DNA from: Shinisaurus crocodilurus
Taxonomy: Eukaryota; Chordata; Lepidosauria; Squamata; Shinisauridae
Direction: 5' to 3'
Assembly (NCBI GenBank): GCA_021292165.1
Contig: CM037877.1
Location: 211,338,715-211,402,714, forward strand
Length of the DNA stretch: 64,000 nucleotides
The notes under the pieces were generated by a model, which saw only the letters and a program-made list of their open reading frames with translations, was not told the DNA's origin and made no database searches. A program made the position numbers and the translations under genes. This document shows, piece after piece, positions 33,601-43,549 of this stretch. Position 1 is the first letter of the stretch. Every line of letters begins with the position of its first letter.

Positions 33601-36600
33601 AAGCCCTGTTTCCTCCCGCCAAAACAGAGTGCGGGCGGGGCTCCGGAAACAGCGCGGAGAAGGTAGGTGTCGGGGGGGGGGAGGCGGCGCGTAGGCGAAG
33701 CAAGGCGAGGCGAGGTGGGGGGGAAGCGGCGCGGAGGCGAGGCAAGGTGGGGAGGAGGTGCCCAGGCTCGGCCCCACCACTACTCCGGGCGCAATCCCCC
33801 GCACTGACATGGCTTTCTCGGTGAGGCGGGCGGGCAAGGCAGGAGCGCGCCGGCAGCGAAGAGGAGCGCAGCGTTCTGCGCCCTCTTCCGCTACGCGCCC
33901 TAGGCAACAGCCTAGTTGGCCTAGCGGTAGCGCCAGCCCTGATACTCCCTCATCCCTTGTCAGTGTCCCTCACTCTGTGTTCCTAAAGAACAAGAAGAAA
34001 GGACACCGGAGAGTGTCCCAAATGCATTCACAACCTTTTTTATTATTTTTATTTTCGATCTTGTGCAAGTACACACATTTGAAATTTATATTATTTCCCC
34101 CTCTGCTTTACTGCTCTGCCATGTATGTTGCGTATATTTACCGATCTCACTCACTGCTCTGCCTTGAAATTTGCGTATCTTTACTGATCCCTTTACTGAT
34201 TTGTGTATCTTTACCGATCCCATATGTATATCTGACAGCTAACAACGGAGAGCAGTGAAGGGAAGCGACAAGCATGAAGGGCAGGGTGGGAAGCCAATAG
34301 CAGCTGGTGGCTGAAGGAGAAGGAGCTTTCCAGGTGGGTGTCATAGTACATGAAGCAGCCTTTAAAAAAAGAAGAAGAAACAAAGGTGCTCACTAGTAAA
34401 GCAAGTGCCCAAGTGGAGGATAAAGTTGACAAGGACATTGACAAGAAGGGGATATTAGTATGCTGGGCTAAATAGCAGGCCAGGCAGGTCTTAGCGCTCC
34501 TGTGCAATTGCACAAGACCCCAAGTAATTTTTTTTTTAAGTAATTTTTTTTGTTAAGTTTGCAAATGTGTTTCCGCATTCATACGGGTTCCGAAAATTAC
34601 ATGCATTTGGCAATCTGATGCAGGAGGGGTGGGGAGTTTCCCTCTTGAGCTGGCAACCCCAGCAGACCAACTGCAGAAAGGATGCTTACACAGGAAACAA
34701 GGAAATGAGGAATTCTGCTGCACAGGCTGCCTGGGATACATGCTGAGAGTGGGTGGGTGGACGAAGGGGGAAACAAGCCACGGCAAGCTGCAGAGCCCCT
34801 GATCATCTGTTGGGAGTAACGAGCAAACCACCAACCCACTGTGGCTTATTCTCAGGGTGGTTTAGCATGATGTGTGAACTCACCCATTGTGTTAGGGCCA
34901 CTCTTTGCAACTATGCTACATGCACATATCCTGTTAGCTCCTAGGCTGCTGACTGAAGCAGCAGCGTTCAGCATGGGAATCTTCAGACTTAAATTCCTTT
35001 GACATCTATACAACATACTAGAGAAATCTGAAGCAATGGGAAATGCAGGATCAACAGCATGGAGAAGCAGGAAGCTTTCCATAGTCCGAGGACTGGGAAT
35101 TGCTTCTCACATCATTTCCTAGCATCGGAAATGCTCCTCTCAGAATGCTCAGAGCGCTACCACCCGACATCTTCCTACTACTCATACTTCCTTCTCTTAC
35201 CTGTCGGTCCTTCAAATCAATTTTATTCCCCAGCACAACTATTGGGAAGCCTTGCTCTGTAGGGCGGACCTTCTGCAGAAAGTCTTCCCTCCAATCATTC
35301 AAGGACTCAAAGGAATCCATGTCTGTGACGTCAAAGGCCAGCATGCAGGCATCGGAGCCTTTGTAGAATGTGGATACCATGGACCGGAATCGTTCTTGCC
35401 CTCCAGTGTCCCAGATCTAACGGAGGATGAGCACACAGGCATCAGTATTAGCAACCAGCACAGATGGGCTGTCATGTAAGACAACAGGATCCCATCACTC
35501 CAACCAAGGACTTGTAGACACACAGATAATATGTGAACAAGTGCCCAAAAGCCTCTCTGTGCCAGCAGTGGCAGGAACAGCCACTACAAATTCCCCACAG
35601 CTAGAGAAGTTCATACTCCTGGAAAGTACAGACTCCCCCCACCCCCACCCCTGCTAAGGAAGATGGGAACCAGGTATCTGTGTGTAAGGAGAAAACAAAA
35701 GGAGACTGCAGTCTGAGTTCTAGGGTAGAGAGAGCTGGATTTCGGGCTCTGAAAAAGCGAACAGCATTTTGGGGTGCCGGCTGTCTTCCTGGAGATGTGA
35801 CAGTGGGAGCCATGCTTGTCTACCGGTTAGGAGTGTTTGTGCTGTGCCTTCACCAATGCTCAACCTGTACATTTGTAAACAAACCATGTATGTATTACAA
35901 AATGGCAATAAGCTGCCAATGACCTCTTTCCAAAGGTAATCAAACCCAGGTGAGCACTGCACCCTTGGAACTCTCACCACTCAGCGACGTGCATGTAACA
36001 TTATATTCACTAACAAAACAAGAAAAGCCCCTATTTTAGCGAGGAACATAATTCTGATGCAACAGATTGAAGCCCTGATATCTTTTGGAAATTTGCTGTC
36101 AATAGCAATACTGGCAAGGGTAAGTATCTCACAATAGCTGTCATTTCAGAACAGTGCATGTGGCTCAGCTATGAACTTCTGCCTGAACATGGGACAGGAG
36201 ATTGAATATTTATTTATTTATTATATTTATACCCCGCCTTTTTTCCTGCAAGGAACCCAAGGCGGCTTACATAATCCTCCTCCTCCTCTCCATTTTATCC
36301 TCACAACAACCCTGTGAGGTAGGTTAGGCTGAGAGTCAGTGACTAGCCCAAAGTCACCCAGTGAGTTTCATGGCCGACCGGGGACTAGAACCCGGATCTC
36401 CCGAGTCCCAGTCCAACACTCTAACCACTACGCCACACTGGCTCTCGTACAATATCTCTCACCTGCAGTTTCAGCGGTGTGTGGTCCACAACCACCACTT
36501 TAGACAGGATACTGGCTCCCAGAGTGGTTCGATAGTCCTCATAAAACTTCTTGTGAACATACTGGTGGAGGAGAGAGGTTTTCCCTACACTGGAGTGAAG

Positions 36601-37598
36601 GAAGAAACATATTTTAAAAAGTTTTATTTTCAGGAAGTTGGGCTGCAGCCCAGAACTAGGTGACAATGCCTGTTTATGCTCTGCTTCACTTGAACAGATG
36701 AAGCTGGATGCTGTCATTAATTTAATAAAGCCCTGTTTCAAACAAAAGACTTATAACTACTGGATATTATCAAACAGGTCTAAACAAATGCCAGCCCTTT
36801 GTGCACAGTCAGGCTCATCAGCCATGGCATTGTCTCCAGTGCCTGTATCTATTGATTTCTGTAGTCTGTTCTGCAGGATGATCTTGATTCCACTCCTGCC
36901 TCTGTTCTGGCATAATTTTTTTAGCCTGTGTTTCCCAATTCTCCTTCTGGAATAAGATATAGGTATCTTCTTTTGCATCTAAAAATATGATTGTCTGGTG
37001 TTTCGGGGTACTACCATTCTGGTAACTTGTGTACTTTGTGTGTCCAACAAGGACGATCATGCATCTGAATTTTGTTCATTTCATTTTGTGAAAAGAACAT
37101 CTGAAAATCCACAAATTTCTTTATAAAAGAAAGAGAAATAATTTGTGATTTAAAAAAATGTATATGGCAGAAGTTAAACTGACAGATTTGTCTATTCCTA
37201 GCCTGGTGCAGGTAATATCAGGTGCCTGGCACAGTGGCACATTCTGACTGCTGTGCCTAGCTGAGGGCCAATGGGAGGATATTGCGAGATCGCTGATCAA
37301 TCTCCAAGCATTTTTTAAAGGGAGATACAGGCTCAGGAGAATGCAAATTGGAGTGCAGCAATAATGTTGGGGGTGCGGGAGATTAACCATTTCCCATGAA
37401 CCGTTTTGTGAACAAAATCCCCAACTTGCAGCGTTCCCACCTCTGGGAGAAAAATATGGGAACTCTCAAGTATGATATGGTAAAGAGTTGTAATCACTGA
37501 CATCTAAAATGTGATCGATCAGTACAACCCTATTTACTGCCAATTAAAGGTACAGACTACACTGTAAGTGTGGAATTCAGTTCCAAACCCAAAGCGCA

Positions 37599-37629
<31 letters not shown>

Positions 37630-40600
37630 TCCAAGAGGTACCTGTCATAACCATACAGGCCTGTGGCTTACGCTGGCTCAGCTTGTCTGAGCGTGGAAAG
37701 CTAAGCAGGGTCAAGCCTGGTTATTACTTGGATGGGAGACCCCTCCTCTAGTTCCCTGCATTGAGCAGGGGGTGGGACTCGATAGCCTTGTAGGCTCCTT
37801 CCAACTCTATGGTCTATGAAATCTATGGGTAAGCTTGATTGTGGTTATGACACTTCCTGCTCAGAAATTGTTGGGCTTTATTGTGCAAAGCCAGGAGGCC
37901 ATTGTGTGATTGGCTGTCACTCTCAAATCGCATTGGATGCGAGTATGACAGATCTCCCACCACCACCCTTTTTTTAACTTCTGGTTTAGCAGCTACGACA
38001 TGTTTTCCCAGAGAGATCATTCCAAACTGGTAAATTAAGTGGACAGATTTTCTGTTGCCATGAATTTCCATTGTCTAAGGCTGAAGTACAGTTCAACTTA
38101 GGAAATGTATGCCTTTCTCTGAACGCGTGGCTTGTCGCTCAGCAGTAATTTGGGGGCTGAGGGGCATATGAAGGGGAGCACTGGCAAGCAGGCAGTGAAG
38201 CGCTTAACCCTCCCATGCAAATCCTCCTTTACAATCCCACCCCCTTAAGCCTTCCCCTTTCCACCATCTGGGTGCATTTCTGGACTCAGAGGAACCCAGC
38301 TGGGGAGAGAAATAAGGGGTGGGAAACAGCCAGGAGGGAGGGAGTGCAGGGGGAAATGAATGGGTGCAAAAGCTTCCCTGACCCCTCATTAGCATTATGC
38401 AGTAGGCACAGGCCTGGGAACCCCATGTTTGCCATAAAATGTGTAGTTTTGCCCTCATCTGACTGAAATGTATTCTTTAGGGCAGTGTTCTCAAACCTTG
38501 GGTCCCCAGATGTTTTTGGCCTACAACTCCCAGCATGGGAGTTGTAGGCCACAAACATAGTGTAGCTGGCTGGGGCATGTTGGGAGTTGTAGGCCAAAAA
38601 CATAGCGTAGCTGGCTGGGGCATGCTGGGAGTTGTAGGCCAAAAACATAGCATAGCTGGCTGGGGCATGCTGGGAGTTGTAGGCCAAAAACATCTGGGGA
38701 CCCAAGGTTAGAGAACACTGCTTTAGGGCATAACCTCTTGCCCCACTGAAAGATCCTTAGTCAACAACTGTGAAGCTACCTCTCCCTCTCAAGTAGAAAC
38801 TTTCCATTCTCAGCTAGCGGAACAGATTCTTCCTCGCCGCACACACACCCCAATCTGCTCTGGAGGGTTGCAGAACCCTCCAGAGCAGATTTCGGGAGTG
38901 CACAGGGGGGAGGAGAGGAAGGCAAAATCCTGCTGCATGAGTGAAAGCCCACCCCTGTAAGGTTGGATGTAGACCTTAAGTTTTCTTGCTTTTGTGCATT
39001 CTCTCTCTTTTCCTCTCTCTCTCTCTCCAGCTCAAACTAAGCTAGCATCGACCATGTGTACTTCTCCTCCTCACCTCCACATTTTGTTCCTTTTTAAAAT
39101 CTAAAGCAGCCAGCCAGGCTACAGTCTCCAATGGGGACTGCTCTGGCAGTGGGGGCGGGGGAGGCATCTTAACCCTTTCCTCCCTGCCAGTTTTCCACCT
39201 CCAAATCACCCTCTGGCTGCTTTTATCCCCATAGAAGAAGAGGGTACCCATTCCTTCCCCCGCCCTGCCACTGGGTTAAAAGCAGCTTGGAGGGGGCAAC
39301 TTGGATGTGGAAAATGGGCTGGTTCAGGAAAGGCTTAAGATGCTCTTCCCTGCTGGTCTCCTGCTGGAGATTATAGCTTAGGTAGCTGCTTTAGATAGAG
39401 AGAGAAAAAATGGGGGACACACGCACAATTAAGTGTGTCATCTGAGCCTCATCGTCAAGAACCCCATTTTCTTTTTGTGCTCCAATTGTTTGTGAGAGTC
39501 CATTTGGCCAGGCTGAAGTTGCACTGTAGTGATGCAACCACCTGTGTGGTTGTTATCTCGAGATGACTCTAGCTTCAAGGCCTTGTCTGAGCGTGGAAAG
39601 CTAAGCAGGGTCAAGCCATGGCTGTTACTTGGATGGGAGACCCCTCCTCTAGTTTCCTGCATTGAGCAGGGGGTTGGACTCGATAGCCTTGTAGGCTCCT
39701 TCCAACTCTATGATCTATGAAATCTATGAAAGCAAGACTCAAGTTGATTGAACTGAATCACAGCTGCATTCCTGTGGGAATGTTTACCGCCCCCACCTTA
39801 GAGGCTTGGAAACACTGTTCCAGCCAGCCCGGGATCTGCTAACAAGGATCTTCTTGGGGCTTGAGCATAAAAAGAGGGGGCTGTAGCCACCCATTCTCTT
39901 TGTCTTCATATTTCATCTTGCTTTTGGGCTTGTAATTCTCTGGATCCCCGACTGGGCCCTGTCCTATTGGAAGACCCGTGCTTAGGTAACATAAAGGGCA
40001 GGTTTAGGTAACTTTTGTTGTTATTTTTTTGCCTGAAGTGTCGTTTCCTAAGGTTACTCTGGTTCTTGTATGCCTTTTTATTCCCCTTTCCTTATGTAAA
40101 TAAAGTTAACACCTACCTCAAGAGTTGTGTGTGCTTCCTTCCAAGTAAGCCTTAGTACTACATTCAGAGCCTTCTGCCTGGGCTCTGTTTAAAGTTTCGG
40201 ACTAGGGCTTGAAATAGAGTGTGCCGGCTTGGGCCCTGATTTCTTAAGCCCTAGGAGTGCCCTGTAAGGGCTGACAGTCCCCTGCCTCAGGCTGAGGAGG
40301 ACGTGAGGGATGCTGGCGGCCTACATTGGTAATTGTTTGTCCCTGCCTACACTGCCAGGAGTTAGGACAACCCCCTTCCTCCCTTCCCACTCATTCTTAG
40401 AGGCTCCCAGCAACAGGCATTCAAAAATGCCAAGAAGTAATGTAACATTTCTATCATAAATAGAAGAATCAGTGTGGTGTAGTGGTTAATGTGTCAGAAC
40501 AGGACTGGGGAGACTTGGGTTCAAATCCCCACTCAGTCATGAAACTGACTGGGTAAGCAGTCTCTCTTTCTCTGGCCTCATTCGCACCTACAATAGCCCA

Positions 40601-41040
40601 TGGGTTCTGGGTGGCTTGTTACCCACGGCAACAAGTCACTCTGGCTGGGTTCGCACAACACGACAAGCTACGAGGGTAATGATGTTAATCTTCCTGCCAT
40701 ACCACCAGCATACACATGGGGTGGGGAGGAATAAGCCACTGTGACTTATTTCCCCTCTGTGATCATGTGAACCCCCCCCCCCTCTCAGCCTAGAAAATGG
40801 GACAGGGAGCGGGGAGAAGTCCGATGCACTAAGCACTACAGCTGCACTATCTCTCTCATTATCAACCAAAGGAGAAAAGGCTATTGCTGTGGTTATGCAG
40901 AGGGGAAGAAAGTCTGACCTTTCAAACTCTAGAACTGTTCAAACTGACCTTTGCTTTCAAACTCTAAAAGCAAAGAGTACTGCTTACCCCAAAGCTCCAA
41001 TGATAATGATTTTCAAATCCACTCTTTTACTTGAACTCAT
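25741..41040 (-). CDS. RAB7B: Ras-related protein Rab-7B, five coding exons
   Basis: Join on the minus strand of 41040-40988, 36589-36463, 35416-35201, 31336-31211 and 25821-25741. All introns are GT-AG and the frame is kept throughout, giving 200 aa (the human protein is about 199). Rab7b is a small GTPase of late endosomes, lysosomes and trans-Golgi that controls endosome-to-Golgi transport and dampens Toll-like receptor signalling (family knowledge). Visible motifs: P-loop GALGVGKT (residues 15-22), switch-I region with TTLGAS (39-44), WDTGGQE (62-68), NKID (124-127), SAK (153-155) and C-terminal CC (199-200) for geranylgeranylation. The DTGGQE form (Gly where most Rabs have Ala) is typical of Rab7b and separates it from Rab7a. 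Introns are filled with SINEs and hAT MITEs. CTSE lies upstream on the same strand, as expected for this neighbourhood. Confidence 0.95.
25822..25997. other. RAB7B intron end with old repeat fragment
   Basis: Within the last intron. 25885-25980 holds a decayed repeat (CAGAGGTTCATCTAGTCCAG), similar to the 24958 family read the other way. Confidence 0.45.
25998..26190. mobile_element. DNA-transposon-like MITE, GGTGCTTCCAGATG ends
   Basis: GGTGCTTCCAGATG at the left and CATCTGGAAGCACC at the right are exact inverses. Related to 560-772. Non-coding interior with a CACAAAAAATCCATTAAGGA core. Confidence 0.65.
26233..27057 (+). mobile_element. Solo LTR, 825 bp, with 5-bp target duplication CAGAG
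   Basis: Begins TGTGGCGAG and ends CCTTCACA (TG...CA, short inverted TGTG/CACA). Flanked by CAGAG at 26228-26232 and 27058-27062. An ATTAAA at about 26900 could serve as the poly(A) signal. No internal region or second LTR lies nearby, so it is a recombined solo LTR. It sits in the last RAB7B intron, opposite to the gene. A diverged 5' fragment of the same LTR is at 49206-49340. Confidence 0.88.
27063..28205. other. RAB7B intron, unassigned
   Basis: No conserved exon was seen. A 28-kb-side A/T-rich tract precedes the next repeat. Open frames here lack domains. Confidence 0.35.
28206..28548. mobile_element. GC-rich DNA transposon with AATCCTATG termini
   Basis: Left GGGCAGCGTAATCCTATG and right CATAGGATTGTGCCC are inverse ends. 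The same termini occur at 43550-44000 and at the right end near 59740, so this is a family. Target duplication unclear. Confidence 0.6.
28549..28855. other. RAB7B intron, unassigned
   Basis: AT-rich with an A-run at 28690-28706. Nothing recognised. Confidence 0.35.
28856..29242 (+). mobile_element. DNA transposon-like repeat with CTAGGGTG ends
   Basis: Left CTAGGGTGGCCATGTGTCC and right AGTGGTCACCCTAG are inverse. The interior repeats the phrase 'GTCCTCTATTTGAA' (decayed copies). Related sequences are at 19005-19340 and, inverted, 62930-63065. Confidence 0.65.
29400..29700. mobile_element. Decayed hAT-like interior with AAATGCGCAC-type motifs
   Basis: Repeated motifs such as AAAAATGTTTGCACA, GAAAAATGCACATT and AAAACGCGCACAG resemble the interior of TAGGGATG-type MITEs. 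Termini are not clear. Confidence 0.4.
29823..29863. repeat. (GT)n microsatellite
   Basis: About 20 GT units with one GC interruption, inside a RAB7B intron. Confidence 0.95.
29864..30609. other. RAB7B intron, unassigned
   Basis: No exon-like conservation or known repeat seen. Confidence 0.35.
30610..30661. repeat. (AAT)n microsatellite
   Basis: About 17 uninterrupted ATA units. Confidence 0.95.
30718..30940. mobile_element. DNA-transposon-like repeat related to 25998-26190
   Basis: Contains GGGATGCTTCCGGACAG near the left, the inverse core TCCTTAATGGATTTTTTGTG in the middle, and CACATCTGGGACTACCCT at the right. It is inverted relative to the 25998 copy and more decayed. Confidence 0.45.
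31211..31336 (-). CDS. RAB7B: RAB7B coding exon 4
   Basis: 126 bp, phase 0 on both sides. Acceptor TTTTATCTTGCAG, donor GTAAGT. Encodes 42 residues starting VSKEAASSWCKEKD and containing the G5 motif SAKN (residues 153-156), which contacts the guanine base. Confidence 0.95.
31391..31549 (+). mobile_element. 5S-rRNA-derived SINE in RAB7B intron 3
   Basis: 5S-like core and CR1-like tail, antisense to RAB7B. It ends only 54 bp from the acceptor side of exon 4 (31337), so it overlaps the region expected to hold the branch point. Confidence 0.9.
31550..32684. other. RAB7B intron 3, unassigned
   Basis: T-rich L2-like 3' end at about 32110-32330 (GTGAACCACCTTGGGGGGTG). A (GT)n run at 32618-32636. 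No exon. Confidence 0.4.
32685..32895. repeat. Foldback-type repeat with CATGGCTTGTTG motifs
   Basis: GGCTTGTTGTGACATCCGAA occurs twice (near 32728 with one change, and 32848). The ACCCATGGCTTGTTGTTTGG motif links it to the foldback family at 41188 and 50217. Confidence 0.5.
32937..33340. mobile_element. GC-rich hAT-like sequence with long inverted repeat
   Basis: Starts near TAGGGATGTGCACGG, a terminus like the 7731 MITE. Arms 33061-33122 and 33161-33222 (about 62 bp each) are inverse copies around a short AAAGGTAATTTACCTT palindrome. The right terminus was not found. Confidence 0.5.
33353..33941. mobile_element. hAT element, 589 bp, GC-rich, 8-bp duplication ATACTCCC
   Basis: Left CAGGACCGGTGCAGGGC; right GCGCCAGCCCTG. 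ATACTCCC is exact at 33345-33352 and 33942-33949. The interior is a CpG-dense block with CCG repeats (33470 on), in RAB7B intron 3. Its open frames on both strands are compositional. Confidence 0.92.
33950..35200. other. RAB7B intron 3, unassigned
   Basis: Includes short duplicated phrases (TTTACTGATCCC, TTTACCGATCCC around 34180-34222). No exon or named repeat. Confidence 0.35.
35201..35416 (-). CDS. RAB7B: RAB7B coding exon 3
   Basis: 216 bp, 72 codons, phase 0. Acceptor TCCGTTAG, donor GTAAGA. Starts IWDTGGQERFRSMVSTFYKG (G3 and switch II) and ends GNKIDLKDRQ (G4 NKxD, guanine specificity). Confidence 0.97.
35417..36207. other. RAB7B intron 2, unassigned part
   Basis: No repeat family recognised and no alternative exon apparent. 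Confidence 0.35.
36208..36445 (-). mobile_element. Sauria-type SINE, full length, in RAB7B intron 2
   Basis: Minus strand: GAGCCAGTGTGGCGTAGTGG head, B-box-like GGGTTCTAGTCCCC, TTGTTGTGAGGATAAAATGG, and tail GTATAAATATAATAAATAAA. Sense with the gene, its 5' end only about 16 bp past the 5' splice site of exon 2. Confidence 0.93.
36463..36589 (-). CDS. RAB7B: RAB7B coding exon 2
   Basis: 127 bp. Begins with the last base of a split Gly codon (GG|T). Completes the P-loop (GVGKTS), then HQYVHKKFYEDYRTTLGAS (switch I) to KLQ. Acceptor TTCACTCCAG, donor GTGAGA. Confidence 0.97.
36590..37600. other. RAB7B intron 1 (coding), unassigned part
   Basis: No repeat family or exon recognised. Confidence 0.35.
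37601..37630. repeat. (AT)n microsatellite
   Basis: About 14 TA units, next to the 5S SINE that follows. Confidence 0.95.
37655..37828 (+). mobile_element. 5S-rRNA-derived SINE in RAB7B intron 1
   Basis: Full-length head ACAGGCCTGTGGCTTACGCT, 5S core, and the tail CCTTCCAACTCTATGGTC. Antisense to RAB7B. Confidence 0.92.
37829..38474. other. RAB7B intron 1, unassigned
   Basis: Nothing recognised. Confidence 0.35.
38483..38720. mobile_element. Foldback hAT MITE, 238 bp, internally amplified
   Basis: Same family as 19954 and 52838, with termini CAGTGTTCTC and GAGAACACTG. Exact 8-bp duplication CTTTAGGG at 38475-38482 and 38721-38728. The inner segment (CATAG[T/C]GTAGCTGGCTGGGG) is present three times in tandem at about 54-bp spacing, so this copy is twice the usual length. 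Confidence 0.92.
38852..38891. repeat. Perfect 18-bp hairpin with GCAG loop
   Basis: AATCTGCTCTGGAGGGTT, loop GCAG, then the exact inverse. In RAB7B intron 1. Function unknown. Confidence 0.9.
38892..39578. other. RAB7B intron 1, unassigned
   Basis: CT-rich run at 39001-39030; nothing else recognised. Confidence 0.35.
39579..39730 (+). mobile_element. 5S-rRNA-derived SINE in RAB7B intron 1, 5'-truncated
   Basis: Starts within the 5S core (CTTGTCTGAGCGTGGAAAGC) and ends in (ATCTATGAA)n. Antisense to the gene. Confidence 0.9.
39773..40326 (+). mobile_element. Possible solo LTR
   Basis: TGTGGGAATGTTTACCG start, TATA-like GCATAAAAAGAGGGG at about 39864, AATAAA at about 40099, and a GCCTACA end are arranged like U3-R-U5. 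No target duplication could be matched, so the limits are provisional. Confidence 0.4.
40465..40575 (+). mobile_element. Sauria-type SINE, 3'-truncated head
   Basis: CAGTGTGGTGTAGTGGTTAA head with B-box-like GGTTCAAATCCCC. The body after CTGGGTAAGCAG is lost. Confidence 0.8.
40988..41040 (-). CDS. RAB7B: RAB7B first coding exon
   Basis: 53 coding bp: ATG (41040-41038), MSSSKRVDLKIIIIGALG up to a split Gly codon, donor GTAAGC. The exon begins at 41049 after a good acceptor (TTTCTCTCTCCCTGTAG), so 9 bp of 5' UTR precede the ATG and at least one upstream non-coding exon must exist. This ATG is the only one in frame in the exon. Confidence 0.95.
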
Positions 41041-41187
41041 GAATGGAACCTACAGGGAGAGAGAAATTAACATCTTAAACTTAAACCATCAGAATGACAG
41101 AAGTCCACCCATATACACAGCACAGCAGACACCAGCACAAAAGCCCAGACAACTAACTGGCTAGCTGCCTTTAAGTGTGTGTCATTG

Positions 41188-41507
41188 ACTGGGTTCAGAC
41201 AACACAATAACCCACACTCAAGAGTATGGGTTGAGTGTGGGTTGTCATTGTACTGTGGGTTGTTGTTGAAATGTGGATTATCATGTTGTCTGAACCCAGC
41301 TGAGATATCAAACCATGGTGAACAACCCACATTTCACAACCCAACAACAAACCATAGGTTTTCTTCATGGGTTGTTTGTGGTTAACAAGCCATGGCTTGT
41401 TAGTGCAGCTGGATTCAGGCAACGTGATAACTCACAGTTCAAAAACAACCCACACTCAACCCCTGAGTATGGGTTATCGTGTTGTCTGATCCCAGTCACT
41501 GTGAATG
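41188..41507. mobile_element. Foldback MITE, GACTGGGTTCAGACAAC ends
   Basis: Ends GACTGGGTTCAGACAACAC and GTTGTCTGATCCCAGTC are inverse. The interior is a series of palindromes of GTGTGGGTTGT and AACCCACA units. Target duplication not resolved. Copies at 50217 and 54806. Confidence 0.7.
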
Positions 41508-41819
41508 AAGCACGTTTGGTTGTCCTTGGATGAAACTTCTCAGGAAAGAATGCCCCCCCCCCCCAATATTGTGCCCATCTACAGACTTTGACAGCTGTTC
41601 TCCTAAGCAGCTCAGTGGGAGCTTGTAGGTGCTGAAGGATTTGACAAGTGTGTCAGTTTTCTATAATCTGGCTGAGAAATCTAAATTTGTTTTCCAATCT
41701 AGCCAGCTTCTCTTGTTAACTGATCTTCAAGATTATGCATGACTTCCACCTCAATCCAATCCTGACTCAATTAACCCAGATACATCTTTTCATTTCATGT
41801 AGGTTTCTAGATTTGCAAG
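41508..41819. other. RAB7B 5' region, unassigned
   Basis: C-run at about 41550; nothing recognised. Confidence 0.35.
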
Positions 41820-42194
41820 GCCCATGAAATCCACCAGGTGCCTCTGTCAAGAGAAGTATAGCAGGTGGCTACAAGCAAGAGGGCCTTTTACATGTTGGCA
41901 CCCCGGTTGTGAAGTGTTCTCTCCAGAGAGGCTCACCTGGTGCCTACTTTATGGTCATTTTGGCATCAGGGAAAGTCATTTTCTTTTGCTCAGGCCTTTT
42001 CAAATCTGTTAATATTTTTTTTAAAATCTGTGCTGGCCTGATAATCTGTTTTGCTGATTTTATTCTCTGTTTCTGCTGCCATATTGTTCATATCGCTGTA
42101 CTTTAACTTTTTGTTTTATTTTTTTATCTTTACGTTGTAAGCTGCCCAGAGAACCTTGGCTATGGGGCGGCATATACATTATGCAAATAAATAA
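41820..42194 (+). mobile_element. L2-like LINE 3' end
   Basis: T-rich 3' UTR ending in TTGTAAGCTGCCCAGAGAAC, a CTATGGGGCGGCATA stretch, and AAATAAATAA. Confidence 0.65.
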
Positions 42195-43549
42195 GGTACA
42201 ACTGTGTCTTTGCTCCCACTTGCCTCCCCCCCTCTCCATTTCAGTACATTTGTGCTGTACTTTCTAGGGCAGTGAAAGGAGAGAGGACTGGGAGCATCTT
42301 CTACATACAGCTCACAAGAAGACGATTGTCACTAAAATGGCTCTGAACAAACCTATTAGTGTTGCTGCTGCATGCAAGAGACAGCACCACACGGCGTCCT
42401 TAGCCAAGGCTTCCTCTGTTGATGCATCACTGCTTTTGCGAAAAACTACACACTTTGTCTTCATGGGCCTTGACTGCGATTTGTTTGCCTGTCACCCAAG
42501 GCTCTGTTGTGTGTTCTCTTTGTAACTAGGGAAGGAATTTAAAGCCCTAATAAAGAAAGGCATCAGAGGTCACAGCTGAGGAAATGATTTTCACCTAGAG
42601 CAGGATTGGGCCACAAGGCTCACTGCTGCTCATTCTCGTAATGACAAACCATGGTTTGTTGTTACATGATCTGAACTGAGCCAATGTAGGTTAATCTTTG
42701 GAGCCTAGTATCATTGATACATAATCACAAGTTTATATTCCATTGGGGGGGGGGAAGTAAATTGCACATTTTTATTATTACTGGTGATGTCTGGGTCTAA
42801 AACAGAATTTCTGTCTACAGTCTTTCTGCATCTTGGGTAAATTTCCCTGCTATGGTTTACTCGTCCTTAAAACAGTACAGTGTGAAGTGTTCCAAACGTT
42901 TCTAGCTTGCCTGCACTGATCCCCAGATATTTTCACAATATATGCCTTCATGGAATCTGGGTGCTGTAGCAGCAACGACACACACACACCATCCATCTCT
43001 CAAACACACTGGTGTTCCTCTAGAGATGAAGGAGAAATTTGGTGGCAAAGGTTTATATGAATTTCCCAGATTTGCACCTCCCAAACTTATATGTGAACCA
43101 ACTTATATATGCATTTGTGTGTCAAAATCTGCACTTTCCAGATTATTTTTTGGCACAGCTTGCAACTCTAAAAATGCACACAAAACTGAGTATTTTAAGT
43201 ATATTAAATAATACATTAAGGAAAAGTGCACTAAACATGTATACTACATTAGGGGAAGTCACTTGCAAAAAGCGTGCACACTAGGAAAGGTGTGCTTTAA
43301 AAATTGTGTACATTAGGAGAAATGTGCAGGGAAATGCATATGAATTTTGGCTGAATTTGCAAACTGATACAGAAACAGGATGAAAGAAATGTATGATCGG
43401 GAAAATGAGAAATGAAGCAAACCCAAAATTGGCAGATTTTCCCATTCCTTTCTATTGCTATTCAAGCAGGCTTTTGACATGGAAGCTGGTCTGTTGGGTT
43501 GGATGCTGTTCTTATTTCTTTTATTGTTGTGTTTTAAATTGTGTTTTGG
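42195..43549. other. Intergenic or RAB7B 5' intron, unassigned
   Basis: 43010-43430 is AT-rich with AAATGCACAC-type motifs like those at 29400, probably an old hAT-type interior. No exon. Confidence 0.35.

Noticed and set aside
33397..33907. Long GC-rich open frames on both strands
   Set aside because: They lie within a hAT element with an exact target duplication and show only low-complexity Pro/Arg/Ala content.
39773..40326. Firm solo LTR call
   Set aside because: Promoter and poly(A)-like signals are in order, but I could not match a target duplication, so it is kept only as a possibility.
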